Source of the DNA: Serpula lacrymans var. lacrymans S7.9
Taxonomy: Eukaryota; Basidiomycota; Agaricomycetes; Boletales; Serpulaceae
Reading direction: 5' to 3'
DNA: 64,000 nucleotides
Assembly: GCF_000218685.1 (NCBI RefSeq)
Contig: NW_006763290.1
Coordinates: 2,347,170 to 2,411,169, forward strand
The notes under the pieces were generated by a model. The model did no database searches and was not told the origin of the DNA. It worked only from the letters and a program-made list of their open reading frames with translations. The position numbers and the translations under genes are program-made. This document shows, in pieces, positions 34,428-46,198 of the stretch. The number at the start of each line of letters is the position of its first letter. Positions within the stretch are counted from its first letter, which is position 1.

Positions 34428-35061
34428 TGTTACAATACACAATTTTTGGACCTTTAAATTTCATTCTCCTCTTTAGCTTTCTTCTGTAGGTTTCACACAC
34501 TGTGCCATGCGGCACTTTTTATTCTGTTTAAACTCCACTTTCTTGCACTGCACTGCCTTTTCTACTTTTAGATACAAGTTTCTCACGCAGTGGAGCTGGT
34601 CACATGGGCTGTGCCCCATGACATCTTCAGCCACTGCCTCCATCAACCGTACAGTACATATGTACAAACTGTTGGATATTGGGTCCCTCAGGGCGCGGGA
34701 AAAGGCGTGGGAGAAGGATTCCTTTGGCAAACAAATGCTGTAACAATGTAAATACATGCTTCTTATATAACAAACAGATGTAAATATTATGTGAAAGAAC
34801 AATGGTGGCCACAAAAAGCTGGTTATAATCACAGAGTAAATCTTCAAGCGAAGCTCCGAAGTTCGCTTACATAATATAATTTCTACACAAACAACCTGTA
34901 GTAATATATATACCCCATTAGATCAAGGAGACTCCTCAGCAAGTCCTCCTGTTGTTTACCCACAACAAACTCAGTCCTATCTAAAGGGTAACCACTCCCC
35001 TCACTTCTTTATAGCTTTGTCTGAGTTGTGCACCAGAGTATAAAAACTCTTGGTTGTTACA
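34428..35061 (+). repeat. Solo gypsy LTR in copia RT, TSD TGTGC, itself interrupted
   Basis: The LTR starts TGTTACAATACACAA and ends GGTTGTTACA, with perfect duplications TGTGC at 34423-34427 and 35062-35066. It holds a 218-bp insertion (34670-34887), so without it and one target copy it would be about 411 bp, the usual length of this family. Confidence 0.95.
34670..34887. repeat. Solo LTR of another family nested in the gypsy LTR, TSD CAAAC
   Basis: The 218-bp insertion begins TGTTGGATATTGGGTCCCTC and ends TTTCTACA, with perfect CAAAC duplications at 34665-34669 and 34888-34892. It contains a short hairpin, AAGCGAA/TTCGCTT (about 34846-34868). This is the third and youngest layer of the nest. 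Confidence 0.92.
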
Positions 35062-38000
35062 TGTGCAGTGTCTGGATGTGTGCCAATTGCTGCATACATC
35101 AATGATCCCACTGCCTCTTGATATGGGACATTGTGCATTTTTGCATAGTTCCTGGGTATTTTGGGGCTCTGGTCTTTACTCAGGTAAGTGCTCGCAACTA
35201 TTGGAATTGCTAACATTTTTGAATCTTCTACATTTAAGTGTTTGACAATAGTGTCAAGGTAGCTGCATTGCAACATGTATAGGGTGCGTGTGCTTCTGTC
35301 TTTTTTTACTTCTATTCCTAGCATCCAATGAAGCTCCCACAGGTCGCTAACTTCAAAGAGTTGTCCTCGGTCAATTTTTAAGTGTTTCATCTCAGTCATA
35401 ATTGGTGTGACAAGTGTCATGTCATCTACATGAACTGCTGTGATGGTGCTTTTTTCTTTGTCATGCCTATGGAATACTGCATAATTTGTTTTGCAGCAAA
35501 TCAAGCTAATTCTCTGGAGTCCGTTGCATAGAGTCTGATACCATCTACAGCTGGCCTGATTCAGGCCATAGAGTGTCTTGTTTAGGAGTAGGACTTGGGT
35601 CTTTTTTCCAGGTGTGTTATAACCGGGTGGTTGTTGCATATAGATGACCTTGTCATCTTCCAGTTCACCATTTAGATATATGCACTTTTAACATCCATCT
35701 GGTGTGTCTCCCAATCATTTCAAGTGGCCATTGCTAAGATGATTCATAGCGGCACCATTTTTGCAATGGGGAAAACATATCAAAATAGTCAACTCCTTCT
35801 ACCCGGCTGTAGCCTTGTGCTACAAGTCTTGCCTTGTGCTACAAGTCTTGCCTTGTACTTATTGATGGATCCTGACGCTGTTTTCTTTAGCTTAAACACC
35901 TATTTACTCCTTACAATGTTCACATCTTTGGGTCTCTCAATGTAACTGCCACTCAAAGCCTGTTCAATTCCTCATTGATTGCCTCTTCCCATTTTGGCCT
36001 ATCTGGGTGCTTTTGGGCTTCTTCAACTGTTCTAGGTTCGACACCTTCAAGATCTGCCATCACTACTGTCATAGCAACATTTGCTGCCAGTTCCCTCAAG
36101 TCATTGTCCTCCGTAACTTCTCTATCAGCTTCACTGCCCACTGCTGGTATCTGGAAGCCCTTAAGTAAGGCTCTATCATTTGATCCAAACACTGATCCTT
36201 CTCTTCTTAACAGGTTGCGAATATATTGGGCCGGTTGGTGGATGTGTGTGCTTTGATGCACTTGAGGTTCAGCTGGTGGGGCAGGAGCAGGGTCTTGTGG
36301 GGGCTCTGCATTTTGGGCTGGTCTGGCCTGTTCATCAGGTTCCAGGTTCGTATCAGGTATATTTCCTTCAACGCCCATGTGAATGTCTGATGCTTCTTCA
36401 CTCTCTTGCATAGATATTTCATTATTCTCCCCCTCAAGATCAGAAGACACATCTCTAGGTGAGTATAGCTCCTTTGTGAAGGTGACTAATTATTCTACGC
36501 TCATAGAGTGTTTACCAGGCCAATAGGTTTGGTGTCCAAGGCTTTTGGTGTCAAAACTGACCCAAAGACCAACTTTGGTGTGGCTCTTAAGCTTTGAGCT
36601 TGTAGCATTATAGACTAACACCTTGCTGCTCCATTTGCGCAGGGAAGTGAGGTCTGGTTTAGCACCATAGGCTGCCTTAAAAGGCATTATATTGTCTAAG
36701 ACTTTGGTGGAAGCACAGTTTTTTAACCAGCATGCATGTTTAACCGCTTCTTCCCACAGGAATAACTTTGGCAGGCTACTGCCAAGCAGGAGGGCACCAA
36801 CTTTTTTGAGTAGGGTGCGGTTCACGCACTTTGCGACACCATTTTGTTTGGGGGTATCATATACAGTAAGTGCTTCCTGATGATTACTCTGTCCCAAAGG
36901 TACTCATCAAACTCGTTGCTGAGATATCCCCCCCCTCTATTGCTGTGCAAGGTCTTGATTGCCGCATTTATGTGGTTTCAAATCCAAGCCTTGTACATAT
37001 GGAATTGGCCAAAAGTGTTGGATTTGTCATACAAGAGGTATATATGGGTTTCACATGTCTTATCATCCATGAAGGTGACATAGTAATGTTTTCCACCCAG
37101 TGTCCCAACTGATGCAGGTCCCCATAGATCAGTGTGGATCTCCTGGCCATATTCCTGTGCACGCTCACCCAGTTTTACTTTAGGAATTGTCTTGTGTTTG
37201 CCCTTTGCACGAACACAAATTTCACAAAGGCTATCTGTTTCCCTATTCTCCAGGAATTCAACCCCATGGATCAAGTGCTTCAATGTCATGTGCTTTGCTA
37301 CATCAATAGCTATATGGCAAAGGCGCTTGTGAAGTTTGGTGGCAGAGATGCGCTCAACAACTGCATTGGCACTTTTGTGGCAGAGACTTGTGCCTCGCAA
37401 CTGGTACACACCACCCACTTTAGGTATGCACTCTCTAATCCTTCCTTTCAGGTCATAGATGATGCATTCACCTTTTTCACAGATAGCTTTGTAGCCTGCC
37501 TTATCCATACTGCCGATTGAAATCAGGGTGTAGGCCAAATTTGGTGCATATAACACGTCTTTCAGGTGCACTTGCATGACTTTATGGGTGCTTGGGGACA
37601 CTAATAACCATATCCCCTGTTCCCACAGCACATAAGGAGTCCTGGTTCACCACACTTATGGGGTAAGGTGCAATTGTGCGGTAATTGAGCAGGGGGTGTT
37701 GATGAAGGGTAAAGTGACTCGTAGCACCTCAGTCATAAATTTCTATGGGGCCCTCAGGTCTGGTGCTTATAACTAGTTGATGAGTGAGGGTACTCCATGT
37801 ACTTTCTTCCTCAAAATCAGACAGGCTTGTGCTGTCATGCTCAATGTGGATAGCAAGGTTTGCCTTTTCAGGATTCTTCCCTTTTATTTTGCCCGCCTGC
37901 CCCTCTTGCTTTTTATCTCCTGGTGAGTCACCCTTTGACTTGTTATTTGTGGAGTGCTCACAGGTCTCACTGGGGCACTGGTGTGACCTATGTCCCTTTC

Positions 38001-38550
38001 CACCACAGTTCCAGCATTCAAGGCATCTTTGTTGTTTTTGCCGCCAGACAATTTTCCCTTCTTGTAATGACCTCTTCCACCTCAGTTTCCACATTTGGAC
38101 AATCCTTGCCCTCTGGTGGCTGACATGGAAATATCTTCAGATTTTGCTGTTGGGCATTTTTTGAATATAATCTGGCAGTTATATTCTTGAAGAAGGTATG
38201 AGATCAGTGTCTCTGGGTCCAAGGTCTGCTTTGACATATGGACAGATGCTGACAGGTGCAACACGTAGGTGGTGTATCAGTGTGGCAAAGACATGATGAT
38301 GCTGGTCGTGAATTCTTTTTTTGTCTGCTAGTTCAACTCCTGCTGTGCTGAGCTGTTCCCATAACACGCAAATCTTGTCCAAATGTGTGCGCAAGTCTCC
38401 TTTTTTGCTGTGCCATGGAGGAGCTCAATGCAGTCTCAGTCAGCAAGGGCCCATTTGAGACAAATTTTGTACAATGACCAGTTCAAGCCATCCAGCTCGA
38501 GCTTTGGCACCCCAAAGGTATCTTTTTCTGGTTACATTGTTTCACTCGCA

Positions 38551-38562
38551 GGGCTCATAACC
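38551..38562 (-). other. Primer binding site, half-tRNA iMet type
   Basis: The minus strand reads GGTTATGAGCCCTGCG right after the copia LTR. This complements the anticodon-arm region of eukaryotic initiator Met tRNA, as in Drosophila copia, which is primed by a tRNA half. The core is 12 bases and the match runs a few bases further. Confidence 0.7.
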
Positions 38563-38846
38563 TCAAAGAGATCTAATATAAACCAAAATGCTAGGTACAA
38601 AGTGAGTATATTATAAAGAACACAAAAAGGTATAAAGTCCTCACCTCAGAGTTTGTGGCCGAAGCTCTGAGGTGAAGAGTCATTGCTACAAGGGTTTATA
38701 AAAATAAAAGGAAGTATAACTAAGGAGAGAATATTGCCCATCAATGCACATGGGCTAACTAAACACTACACCTTCCTAGTATGGTGCCCTGCACCATACT
38801 TTCCCTTTGTATATTGTTTGTCTTCTTAAACTCACATTTTCTAACA
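38563..38846 (-). repeat. 5' LTR of the minus-strand copia element
   Basis: The minus strand begins TGTTAGAAAATGTGAG at 38846 and runs 284 bp to the primer binding site. It has a TATA-like TATAAA (38695-38700). About 20 nt later comes an 11-bp perfect hairpin, TCACCTCAGAG/CTCTGAGGTGA (38641-38675), then an intron-like stretch with a GTGAGG start and CCTAG end (38591-38644). The last bases are TTTGA, not the expected CA, probably through decay. No 3' LTR partner remains. Confidence 0.6.
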
Positions 38847-39123
38847 CTATACTCAACTACAAAGGTACTATAAACGCACATTGTTCCTGAATAGATGTTG
38901 GGGTTTCCATTACAGCTATGACCACTATGACAACTATTTGTGTAACTATAGTACTATAAGAGCCTATATAGCTTCCTGATGAATATGCGGTATTGGTTGA
39001 GGAGCCACCCATCCCTACTAGCTGAGCCTACAAGGGCCCATCATCCTAATGCAGAGCCTCACCCTGCTGGTAAGCACATTTTCCTCAACATGATATTTTA
39101 TTTTACTCACCTAGTGTAGCTTT
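38847..39123. other. No gene recognised
   Basis: Sequence between the copia LTR and the next solo LTR shows no coding frame. Its last five bases (GCTTT) are the target duplication of that LTR. Confidence 0.4.
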
Positions 39124-39473
39124 TGTTACAATACATAATTTGTGGACCTTTAACTTTCACTCTCCGCTTCAACCTTCTTTTTCAGATTTCACACAATTGT
39201 GCCATGCGGCACTTTCCTTTTGTTCAAACTCCACTTTCACTTTCTTGCGCTGCGCTGCATTCCTTATTTTTAGATACAAGTCTCTCACACAGTGGAGCTA
39301 GTCATACGGGCTGTGCCCTATGACATCATCAGCCACTGCCTTATCAACTGTATAGTACAACATGTACAAACAATCTGTAGTAGTATAAGTACCCCAATAG
39401 ATCCAGGAGACTCCTTATCCACTCATATTTGTCTGAAGTTGTGTGCCAGAGTATCAAAACTTTGGTTGTAACA
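39124..39473 (+). repeat. Solo gypsy LTR with internal deletion, TSD GCTTT
   Basis: A 350-bp LTR with perfect duplications GCTTT at 39119-39123 and 39474-39478. Compared with the other copies it lacks about 65 bp around the CAGCAAGTCCTCCTG region (deletion point near 39415), so it is an internally deleted solo LTR. Confidence 0.92.
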
Positions 39474-39478
39474 GCTTT

Positions 39479-40507
39479 TGTGTTTACGACCGAGGTTGTT
39501 GATGGTGAAGCCAAGAGAGAGTTCAGTGCTGTGACCAATATAGAGTGGGATAAATTTTATGGTGAGGTCACAAAGCTGATCAAGAGACATGATGAGGAGG
39601 ACTAGCTTGTGTTCAAGGTGTCCGGGGATACTGGAAATCCATTGTATATCTATCAATAATGAGCATGACTTCAAGGTGGAAATGGAAAAAGTCACAAATA
39701 AGGCAAAGAATGAGTTTTTAAGGTTGACCTCTGGCAACTAGTCTTTGTTCCAGTGTTTCTGTCTGGTGATAGATCTGGCAAGTGCGCTTGACTTGGTAAG
39801 CTGATCCCTAGTTATCAAGCAATGGTGGGATTATTGGGGTTGTGTCTCTCAGATGGTTCCAAGGTGATGGCTTTGTGTTCATGGCTTATGTGGCGCCTCA
39901 TGGCTTTGTTGTGGTGGTGAGCAGACTCTGAAAATTAGCCTTATGAATCTAATTTAGACTTTACTCCCCGCTTATTCTGCTTTAATTCTGAGTGCATGAT
40001 GTTTTTTATGCTAAGATGTCTAGCAATAGTTACACCGCTAATTTTGGATAACGCTTTACTCACGATTGACAAAAGACCTTAGTCATATATCGTCAATGGG
40101 GCCGGTTGGAACCTTACTCCGGGGTCTACCAAAGAACAGAGTGAAGGGTCAATGACATCATGTCATACTGTTTATTATGGTAGCAATAGCCCAAAGGTCT
40201 GCCAGAGGGATTTGGGAGGTATTGGAGTCCTCAATTGAGTGCTCACGTGATATTTACAACCATGGTTCTGTCAGTGTCGAGCCTGTAGTACCTCAAAAAT
40301 GATTGTTGTAGATGTTTTTTCACTAGCAATCTAGGCCATTAGTAGACCTTAGGATGTACTCTGAAATCAGGGTTCTATTGTAAAACAGTCTTCAGAGCTT
40401 CATGTTCAAAGCACATATATAATAACAATCATGAACACATTATATTTTTTGGAACAGCGAAAGCAACAACCAAATGCATGATGGTATAAAGAGTACATGA
40501 GAACAAT
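39479..40507. other. Degraded coding scrap, then nothing recognised
   Basis: 39481-39740 on the plus strand reads like decayed protein (EVVDGEAKREFSAVTN, EVTKLIKRHDEED, then stops), possibly a repeat-associated ORF cut by the LTR before it. From 39800 to 40507 no gene or repeat structure was recognised. Confidence 0.3.
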
Positions 40508-40510
40508 CAA

Positions 40511-41101
40511 CTAGGTACTGGTAGCAACAATACTCCTATCGTAAACCAAAGAAATCAGTTCTTGCAATCTCCCCCAGATTGCACACCTTGCAGATATGTA
40601 GTCTGCATTGTCACCAAATACCAAGGTATCCTCACCCAAAACTACCGCATCCCTCTTGGCTAACCAATCCTGCAAAAAACAGCCTTTGGGGGAAATCTTT
40701 GGGCTCCAATGAGTCCATTTGCCGTAAGGAAACTCGGGATAAGCCGCCACATAAGCCATCCAAAAAGCCTCACAACCCCACACCCATTCCAGAGATTGCC
40801 TGTTGACGACTTCAGTGAGCAGCCAACGCTGCACACTATTCATTAGCCTGACCCACGACTGCGTATTGTAGGGATTGAAGCTCGGGTGAAGGGGTAAGAA
40901 AGGCAAGGGAATCTTCAGCTTTTGCATTTCCTGTAGTACATCAGTTGTGTAAAAACAGAAAATAAAGGAAAGATGTACCTCTTGACGTGAGCAGAGCACT
41001 GACAGTAAACTTCTGCCACAATACATAAAGTCTAGAGGCCCTAAGTTCACCACTGGGGTTATTCCAGCACATTCCTGCGGCAGTGTGATTGAGACCTTCA
41101 A
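40511..41101 (-). CDS. Two-exon unknown protein, transposon-associated type
   Basis: On the minus strand two exons are joined across a clear intron (GTACAT to CTACAG, about 40932-40978). The second exon is strongly coding: LPLHPSFNPYNTQSWVRLMN, AYPEFPYGKWTHWSPKISP and GEDTLVFGDNADYIS, closing at 40511. The first exon reads SRQE into the joint, but another frame (AGMCWNNPSGELRASRLYVL) is also open there, so its frame and upstream limits are uncertain. Proteins with this pattern recur in agaricomycete repeats, and I know no function. It stands head-to-head with the plus-strand ORF at 41122. Confidence 0.45.
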   Translation of the reverse strand: MKVSITLPQECAGITPVVNLGPLDFMYCGRSLLSVLCSRQEVHLSFIFCFYTTDVLQEMQKLKIPLPFLPLHPSFNPYNTQSWVRLMNSVQRWLLTEVVNRQSLEWVWGCEAFWMAYVAAYPEFPYGKWTHWSPKISPKGCFLQDWLAKRDAVVLGEDTLVFGDNADYISARCAIWGRLQELISLVYDRSIVATST

Positions 41102-41121
41102 CGGCTAGAGAGCATAGATGA

Positions 41122-41532
41122 GTGAGTCCTAATCAACAAACAAGAAGAAAAAAAATCACCACATCCATCAACCTAATCCTGGTAGCTGGCACTGAGCCTT
41201 TGAAAGAAATTGTGGTGTTCAAAGGCCGCAATCCATTCCTCGAGCCCCAATCTCTGTCAGTCACCTGTGGATACAAAACAGTGGACACGGTTATTGCCAT
41301 GATGAAGTTGGGAGAGGGTGAAGTGAGAGTCACTGTGTGGGAACTTATCAGCGAATCATTGGATGAGTTCGGGCAGTCAAGAGCCAGTGGCTGTGCTACA
41401 GACTGCATTCTAAAAACACCATATCAACAACTTGAACGTGCAAGGCTGAACATGCCAAAAGCAATATCGCAAATCACCAATTGGACTCCTGAGGTCTGTC
41501 CGGCCATATTGTTATGTGGATTTGCTGAATGA
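41122..41532 (+). CDS. Unknown ORF of 136 codons
   Basis: An open frame with coding-like composition (LKEIVVFKGRNPF, LSVTCGYKTVDTVIAMM, GEVRVTVWELISESLDEFG, ending EVCPAILLCGFAE). It starts 20 bp beyond the minus-strand unknown protein and ends just before the large transposase, so the three may form one element. No family was recognised. Early codons are Lys/Thr-rich and may be an artefact of an unrecognised intron. Confidence 0.35.
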   Translation: MSPNQQTRRKKITTSINLILVAGTEPLKEIVVFKGRNPFLEPQSLSVTCGYKTVDTVIAMMKLGEGEVRVTVWELISESLDEFGQSRASGCATDCILKTPYQQLERARLNMPKAISQITNWTPEVCPAILLCGFAE

Positions 41533-41569
41533 CTGTACCTTTTTAGTGTACAGATCGTTGGACGGCAGT

Positions 41570-44500
41570 AGGTGTGTTGCATGCCTTGTCTGCCCCAAAC
41601 AGAATGGGGTTCTCTTATCAATGTGGTGATGCCATGTTATTGGCCACAATACCTCCCAAAAGCATACACGCCACGTTTCCAGGCATTTGGAGGGCCTTCA
41701 GTTTCTCCCACCACCTCCGTCTCTTCCACCATCCTGTTTGTCACCAGCTCATCCACAGCGAAACCTTTCACCTCCTGTTCCAGCCTCTCCTCGCTCCGAT
41801 TATCTTCCCCTGTACGATGACCATTCATCCGAGTTAATTGATATGCCCCAAGATGAACTATCTGATATCCCAGTCCCACTGCAAGACCTATGGACATCAT
41901 TTTTGGGCACGCAAACTTACAAGCTTCAACCTCTGACAGATATCTACAATGAATTATGTGGAGCCATAAACAAAGGCAAAAGCCTTTTCTTTTGCCCATT
42001 GCGTCCTGCAACTGAAGAAATAGGAATTAAGTATGATGTCGACAACTTTGGCATTGATATTCCATGTATGTTTTTATTCTAGACAATGTTACCCCTCCCA
42101 ATAATACACTGTCAAGACATCTCATGACTCACCTTTCTCCCCAAATAATGTATCTCATTTCGCAACACCAGTCAGTCTATTTTTTCTTCATTGACAGTAG
42201 ATCCTGAAGATTACGATTTTGGAGCCTTGCAGACAGAAGCTCGCACTGGTGATCCCAGTTATCCATGGCCCTCACTGGCGGTAAGTTTCTCATCATCACA
42301 TGAGTACACTAGTCTAATTCTATTTTGTTAGATGTTTACCACTGATCTACTATTTAGCTCCCCTCGCCTCCAATTCTCTCAAGCTCAACAAAAAGCAATC
42401 CTGTCCTGGGCTAACGAGTTATTGGCTAAAAATGTTCCAACCCTCCACGTGTTGAAGAAATGTCAAGAAACCATACGCCATCTTGTAGGAAACCCGACTG
42501 AGAAGGTAGCCACAAAATCGGGATATATTTTTTATCAGAACTCAATCGGCAAAGCAATCGCAAAGGTATGGACATTGATTCATTATTTCAAGTACTCAAT
42601 GCACTCTGTTTTAGGACTATTCGAACCCGATTACACAGTTTTCTATGCAAGATTACCCCAAAGATGGAGAGGGCAGTATGTCTTAGGTGCACCATGGCTC
42701 CAAAATGCTATTAGACCCCCATCTGTCCCTTGCGGTGCCCTCTGTTTTCGCAAATAGCAAAATCTTCTTCATCAATGAACTCCTGCAGCAATCCAGTGGC
42801 GCTTACTTTATCCCCAAGCAGTTCTTTCAATCCAGAGACCAGTCAGACGATGTGGAGATTCTGTCGCTTGGGTACCCAGTTGCTCGTTCAGAGGTAAGCT
42901 TTATTTGCAAAGTAATCACACCCTCACGCACTGATCTTTTCATTATGCAGGCTGGTTTTATTGTAGATCTGGAGTGTGTAATTGCTTCAACATCTACGTT
43001 CAAGCGCACATATGAAGATATTCACGCCAACGAGCCAGAGTTTTGTGGCTTTACTGAGCTTGTTCCTCTTACTATACAATACACAATAGACTCGTCTAGA
43101 CACTTCGCCAATCAGATGCCCAACCCTCTGCGTGAATAATTGGGCGGATGTTTGGTGCTCACAGTCCCACTAATTGTTTTCATGGATGACGTCTCAGGTA
43201 ATGTATCCAAGCAATGGAACAAGCATCATGTAGTTTATATATCCAATGCCTCAATGCCTCGGGAGATGCTGGAAAAGAGTTCTGTGTCCAGTTTGTCTCC
43301 TCATCGCACATGCTGTGCCCATGGAGTTAATGAAGGGGGTCAAAGACTCCATCACGTTAATATTTTTGCCATATTTCTTACAATTTTCTTCTCATGCCAA
43401 TCCAATAGCGAAGCTTCATCATCCGGTGTACTTACTTGGGATTGCAAGTACGAGCAGGAAGTTATGCTACAACCTTATCTCTTATTTGTTGCAGGAGACA
43501 ACCCCATGCACGCTGAGGAATGCAGTCATTCTGGGCTTCAAAGTAATTTCTTTTGCAGAACATGCAAGGTCGGTGGAACTCAAGCGCACAAAAAAACCGA
43601 TGAAGGTTACCAAAAAGTTTTCAAAGTAAGTCTTGTTTCTTTCTATCTTAACTGGGTCAAAAAGTTCTCATCATTTGTAGTGTGGCGAACCTCAAACCCC
43701 TTAGGAGACCTGCAAGGCAATCAAGCACCAAATAAATACTTCTCTTGAGCCTGGAGGGACCAAGAAGGTTAAAATGGCCACTACAAACTCTGGAATACGC
43801 GACACAGCAAATGATTTAATTATCCGGCATCTGCTTGAGTTGGGCAAGCAACTTTGCAAGCGTGAAGAAGGGAAGCCTGCTTTACCAGAGGCTGAAGTCC
43901 GCCAGCGGCTAGAATAGGAGCTTGAGACAGTGCTGCAAGGTGCAACCCTCGATGACCACATCAATCCTTTATTAGAGATGCCAGGTGTTGATGTCCATCA
44001 AGATACGCCTAGTAAGATCCTACACACTGTTTTATTGGGTGTAGTAAAGTATTTTTGGGGACAAACTGTCTGGCTCCTCGATAAAGCCCACCTACTAACT
44101 ATCTTCCAGGCGCGCCTTGAATCCCTCAGCAAGGATGGCCTTAACTCCCCCCAACTAGGAGCAGAATACATCTGTCGGTATAAGGGTGGCCTCATCGGCA
44201 AACATTTCAAAAGCCTTGCACGGGTAATGCCCTATCTAATATATGACCTGGTACCGCAAGATGTTCTGCATGCTTGGAGTGTCATTGGAGATTTAGTGGT
44301 GCTTCTATGGCACACGGGAATAGACAACCTGGAGGAGTATTTGGTGAGTGCTGAATCACTTGTATTTGGCAGGACTTGATATAAATACACAGGCTCAAAT
44401 CTTGCATACAATTGAAGACTTCCTCAATTTCAGTGCAAAATGTGCCCCAAGCATACTGATTTCAAACCCAAAGTTTCATTTCTTACTTCACTTACCTGCA

Positions 44501-46038
44501 TTTATTTGTAGATTTGGACCAGTGCTATTGTTCTCAACAGAGCGGTATGAGTCCTTCAACCATGTTTTCTGTCTGTCATCGGTATACAGCAATCGCAAGG
44601 CTCCAAGCCGGGATATTTGCCAGTCATTTGCTTCCCAGGATACTATCAAGCATATTGCCACAGGGGGCTACTGGCGTGACTCCGCCAGCGGTAATTGGAT
44701 GTGTGCGGGTCCTGCCATACAACAATATATTGCTAATCACCCAGAGCAATGTTGATTATTGGGCCTTTGTCCCGACACCAAGAAGCTGGGCAGCTCAACA
44801 AGATTCACCAGCGCTACAAGATGCAAATCATCAGACCCTGTGCCTTGGAAGTCAACGTGTTCATCCAAGATCTACATCAAGTCTAGACGGAACTCTCCTG
44901 GTGATCAGTCAATGTTTCTGAAAGCTTTGGCTTTCACCACACGCAATGGTGATGAGGCTAAAGTTGGCAGCTATGTGGTTGTCTCCTCGTTGTCCACCGG
45001 GACCCCCCTGCAAATTGGAAAAATAGAAGAGATTCTCGTCACTGAAGCAAACCGTCAATTTGCTGCTCATGTTGCTTTTACTTACATGGATTTCTTGCCA
45101 GCGCTCCATGCCAACCTTCAAGTTCCTTGCTTGCAAATTACAGAGTCGCAAGATGTGCTTCCCGCAGAGGTATATAATTAAGTCCTTTACCTGGTGTGTT
45201 ACTGACAACATACTAGAAATTTCTATGTTCCGTTAATGTGCTACACAACTGCTGCACGTCAAACTGTAGTGAATTCAAAACTGTACCAGTACGACAAGAA
45301 TATAGTGAGACAACTAAACTCACCAAGACAGTCGCGCACAAACAAACCAACAAATATATTCTCAATGTATATGCTCTTCACCTTATAGCCTCGGTTGTTC
45401 CGTCAAGTCTTTGTACCAAAACACCTTGGGTTACCAACGTCCAAGAAATTCGACTGAACGCTGCAAAACTGGTTCGTGAAAAGAAAACTCTGGTAGATGC
45501 GGGAGGTACAACAGGTGCAGATACAACAACTAATCTTGATGAGACGCCAATGCCTGCTGTGCGGATGCCCGCTTTTGACCGTACACCATTCAGAAGAGGG
45601 AAAAAGAAGACGATCAGTAATTGGCGCACCACAGCAGGGGCGAATACTCCTCAACATGCCCATGCGCCAGTCTCTCCACAGATCCAATCTCCAATCCGGC
45701 CTGGTCCTTCCAGGATACCAGTTTTCCCTTCCTCTGCACCCGACCACCTCCAACGGGTTCATTCACCAATGCACGGGCTCAATGGATTGCCTGCACCATA
45801 TCACTATCCACCCCAGATGTTCTCTCAGCCTTATGAATCGTCATCTCAGCCTTCTTTTTCCCCACATCTTCATCATTCAATCTCACAATCTCACGCAGAA
45901 ACATCTCAGCTATATCGCTGTTCCCACCACATGTTTTCTCAGCCTTCCGATTTGCCTCCGCAGCCTTTTTATCCCTTTCAACCTTCTTTCCCCCATCATC
46001 ATCCTTATTGGAACACACAGTCACGCAGAGAAAATTGA
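41570..46038 (+). pseudogene. Large multi-exon transposase of a second agaricomycete family
   Basis: The N-terminus (41574-42082) has a Cys/His cluster, then a Pro/Ser-rich region and a conserved block (PQDELSDIPVPLQDLWTSFL). Later exons read WANELLAKNVPTLHVLKKCQ (42390), a body with VFMDDVSGNVSKQWNKHHVV (43165), FFCRTCKVGGTQAHKKTDEG (43550), DVHQDTPSKILHTVLLGVVK (43990), YKGGLIGKHFKSLARVMPYL (44175) and FSTERYESFNHVF (44530), and a C-terminal NCCTSNCSEFKTVPVRQE (45250). A Pro-rich tail ends at 46038. This set is typical of a very abundant agaricomycete DNA transposon family near the KDZ/CACTA-like groups, which I cannot place exactly. Introns are about 50-60 nt. Stops at 43138 and near 43916 suggest decay. 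The next gene appears to be its accessory partner. Confidence 0.6.
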
Positions 46039-46198
46039 TTTTTATCCTGTTAAGTATTCTTTTTTTGTTTGTTAGGGTGGGGAGGCTGATTTTGCACGAT
46101 CTTGCTCGTGGAAACACGGAGCTTGAACTAATCACTTATTTTGTCTGACTCTTTTTCTGTTCGCTTGGGCTCATGAGACTCACCCATTGCTTTGCGGG

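Larger units (their letters stand above)
33491..38550 (-). pseudogene. Ty1/copia element, minus strand, split by nested LTRs
   Basis: Read on the minus strand this is a nearly full-length copia: gag (from about 38400) with zinc knuckle CLECWNCGGKGHRSHQC (near 38000); protease near 37730, where DxGATSHF has a stop at the x; integrase (37600-36500, with HKRLCHIAIDVAKHMTLKHL, EIHTDLWGP and QNGVAKCVNRTLLKK); an acidic linker (36450-35953); RT (35639-35062, HVDDMTLV at the active site and LYGLNQASCRWYQ); and RNase H (34427-34223, 33805-33600, with IVALSTTEAKYVAATHATKE). A C-terminal tail runs to 33491. Two gypsy LTRs interrupt RT/RNase H at 33806-34222 and 34428-35061. Several stops and frameshifts occur, so it is dead. 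Its 5' LTR lies at 38563-38846. Confidence 0.88.

Noticed and set aside
45378..45762. Minus-strand genes opposite the second transposase
   Set aside because: They overlap coding exons of the plus-strand transposase, lack splice context and show no family motif.
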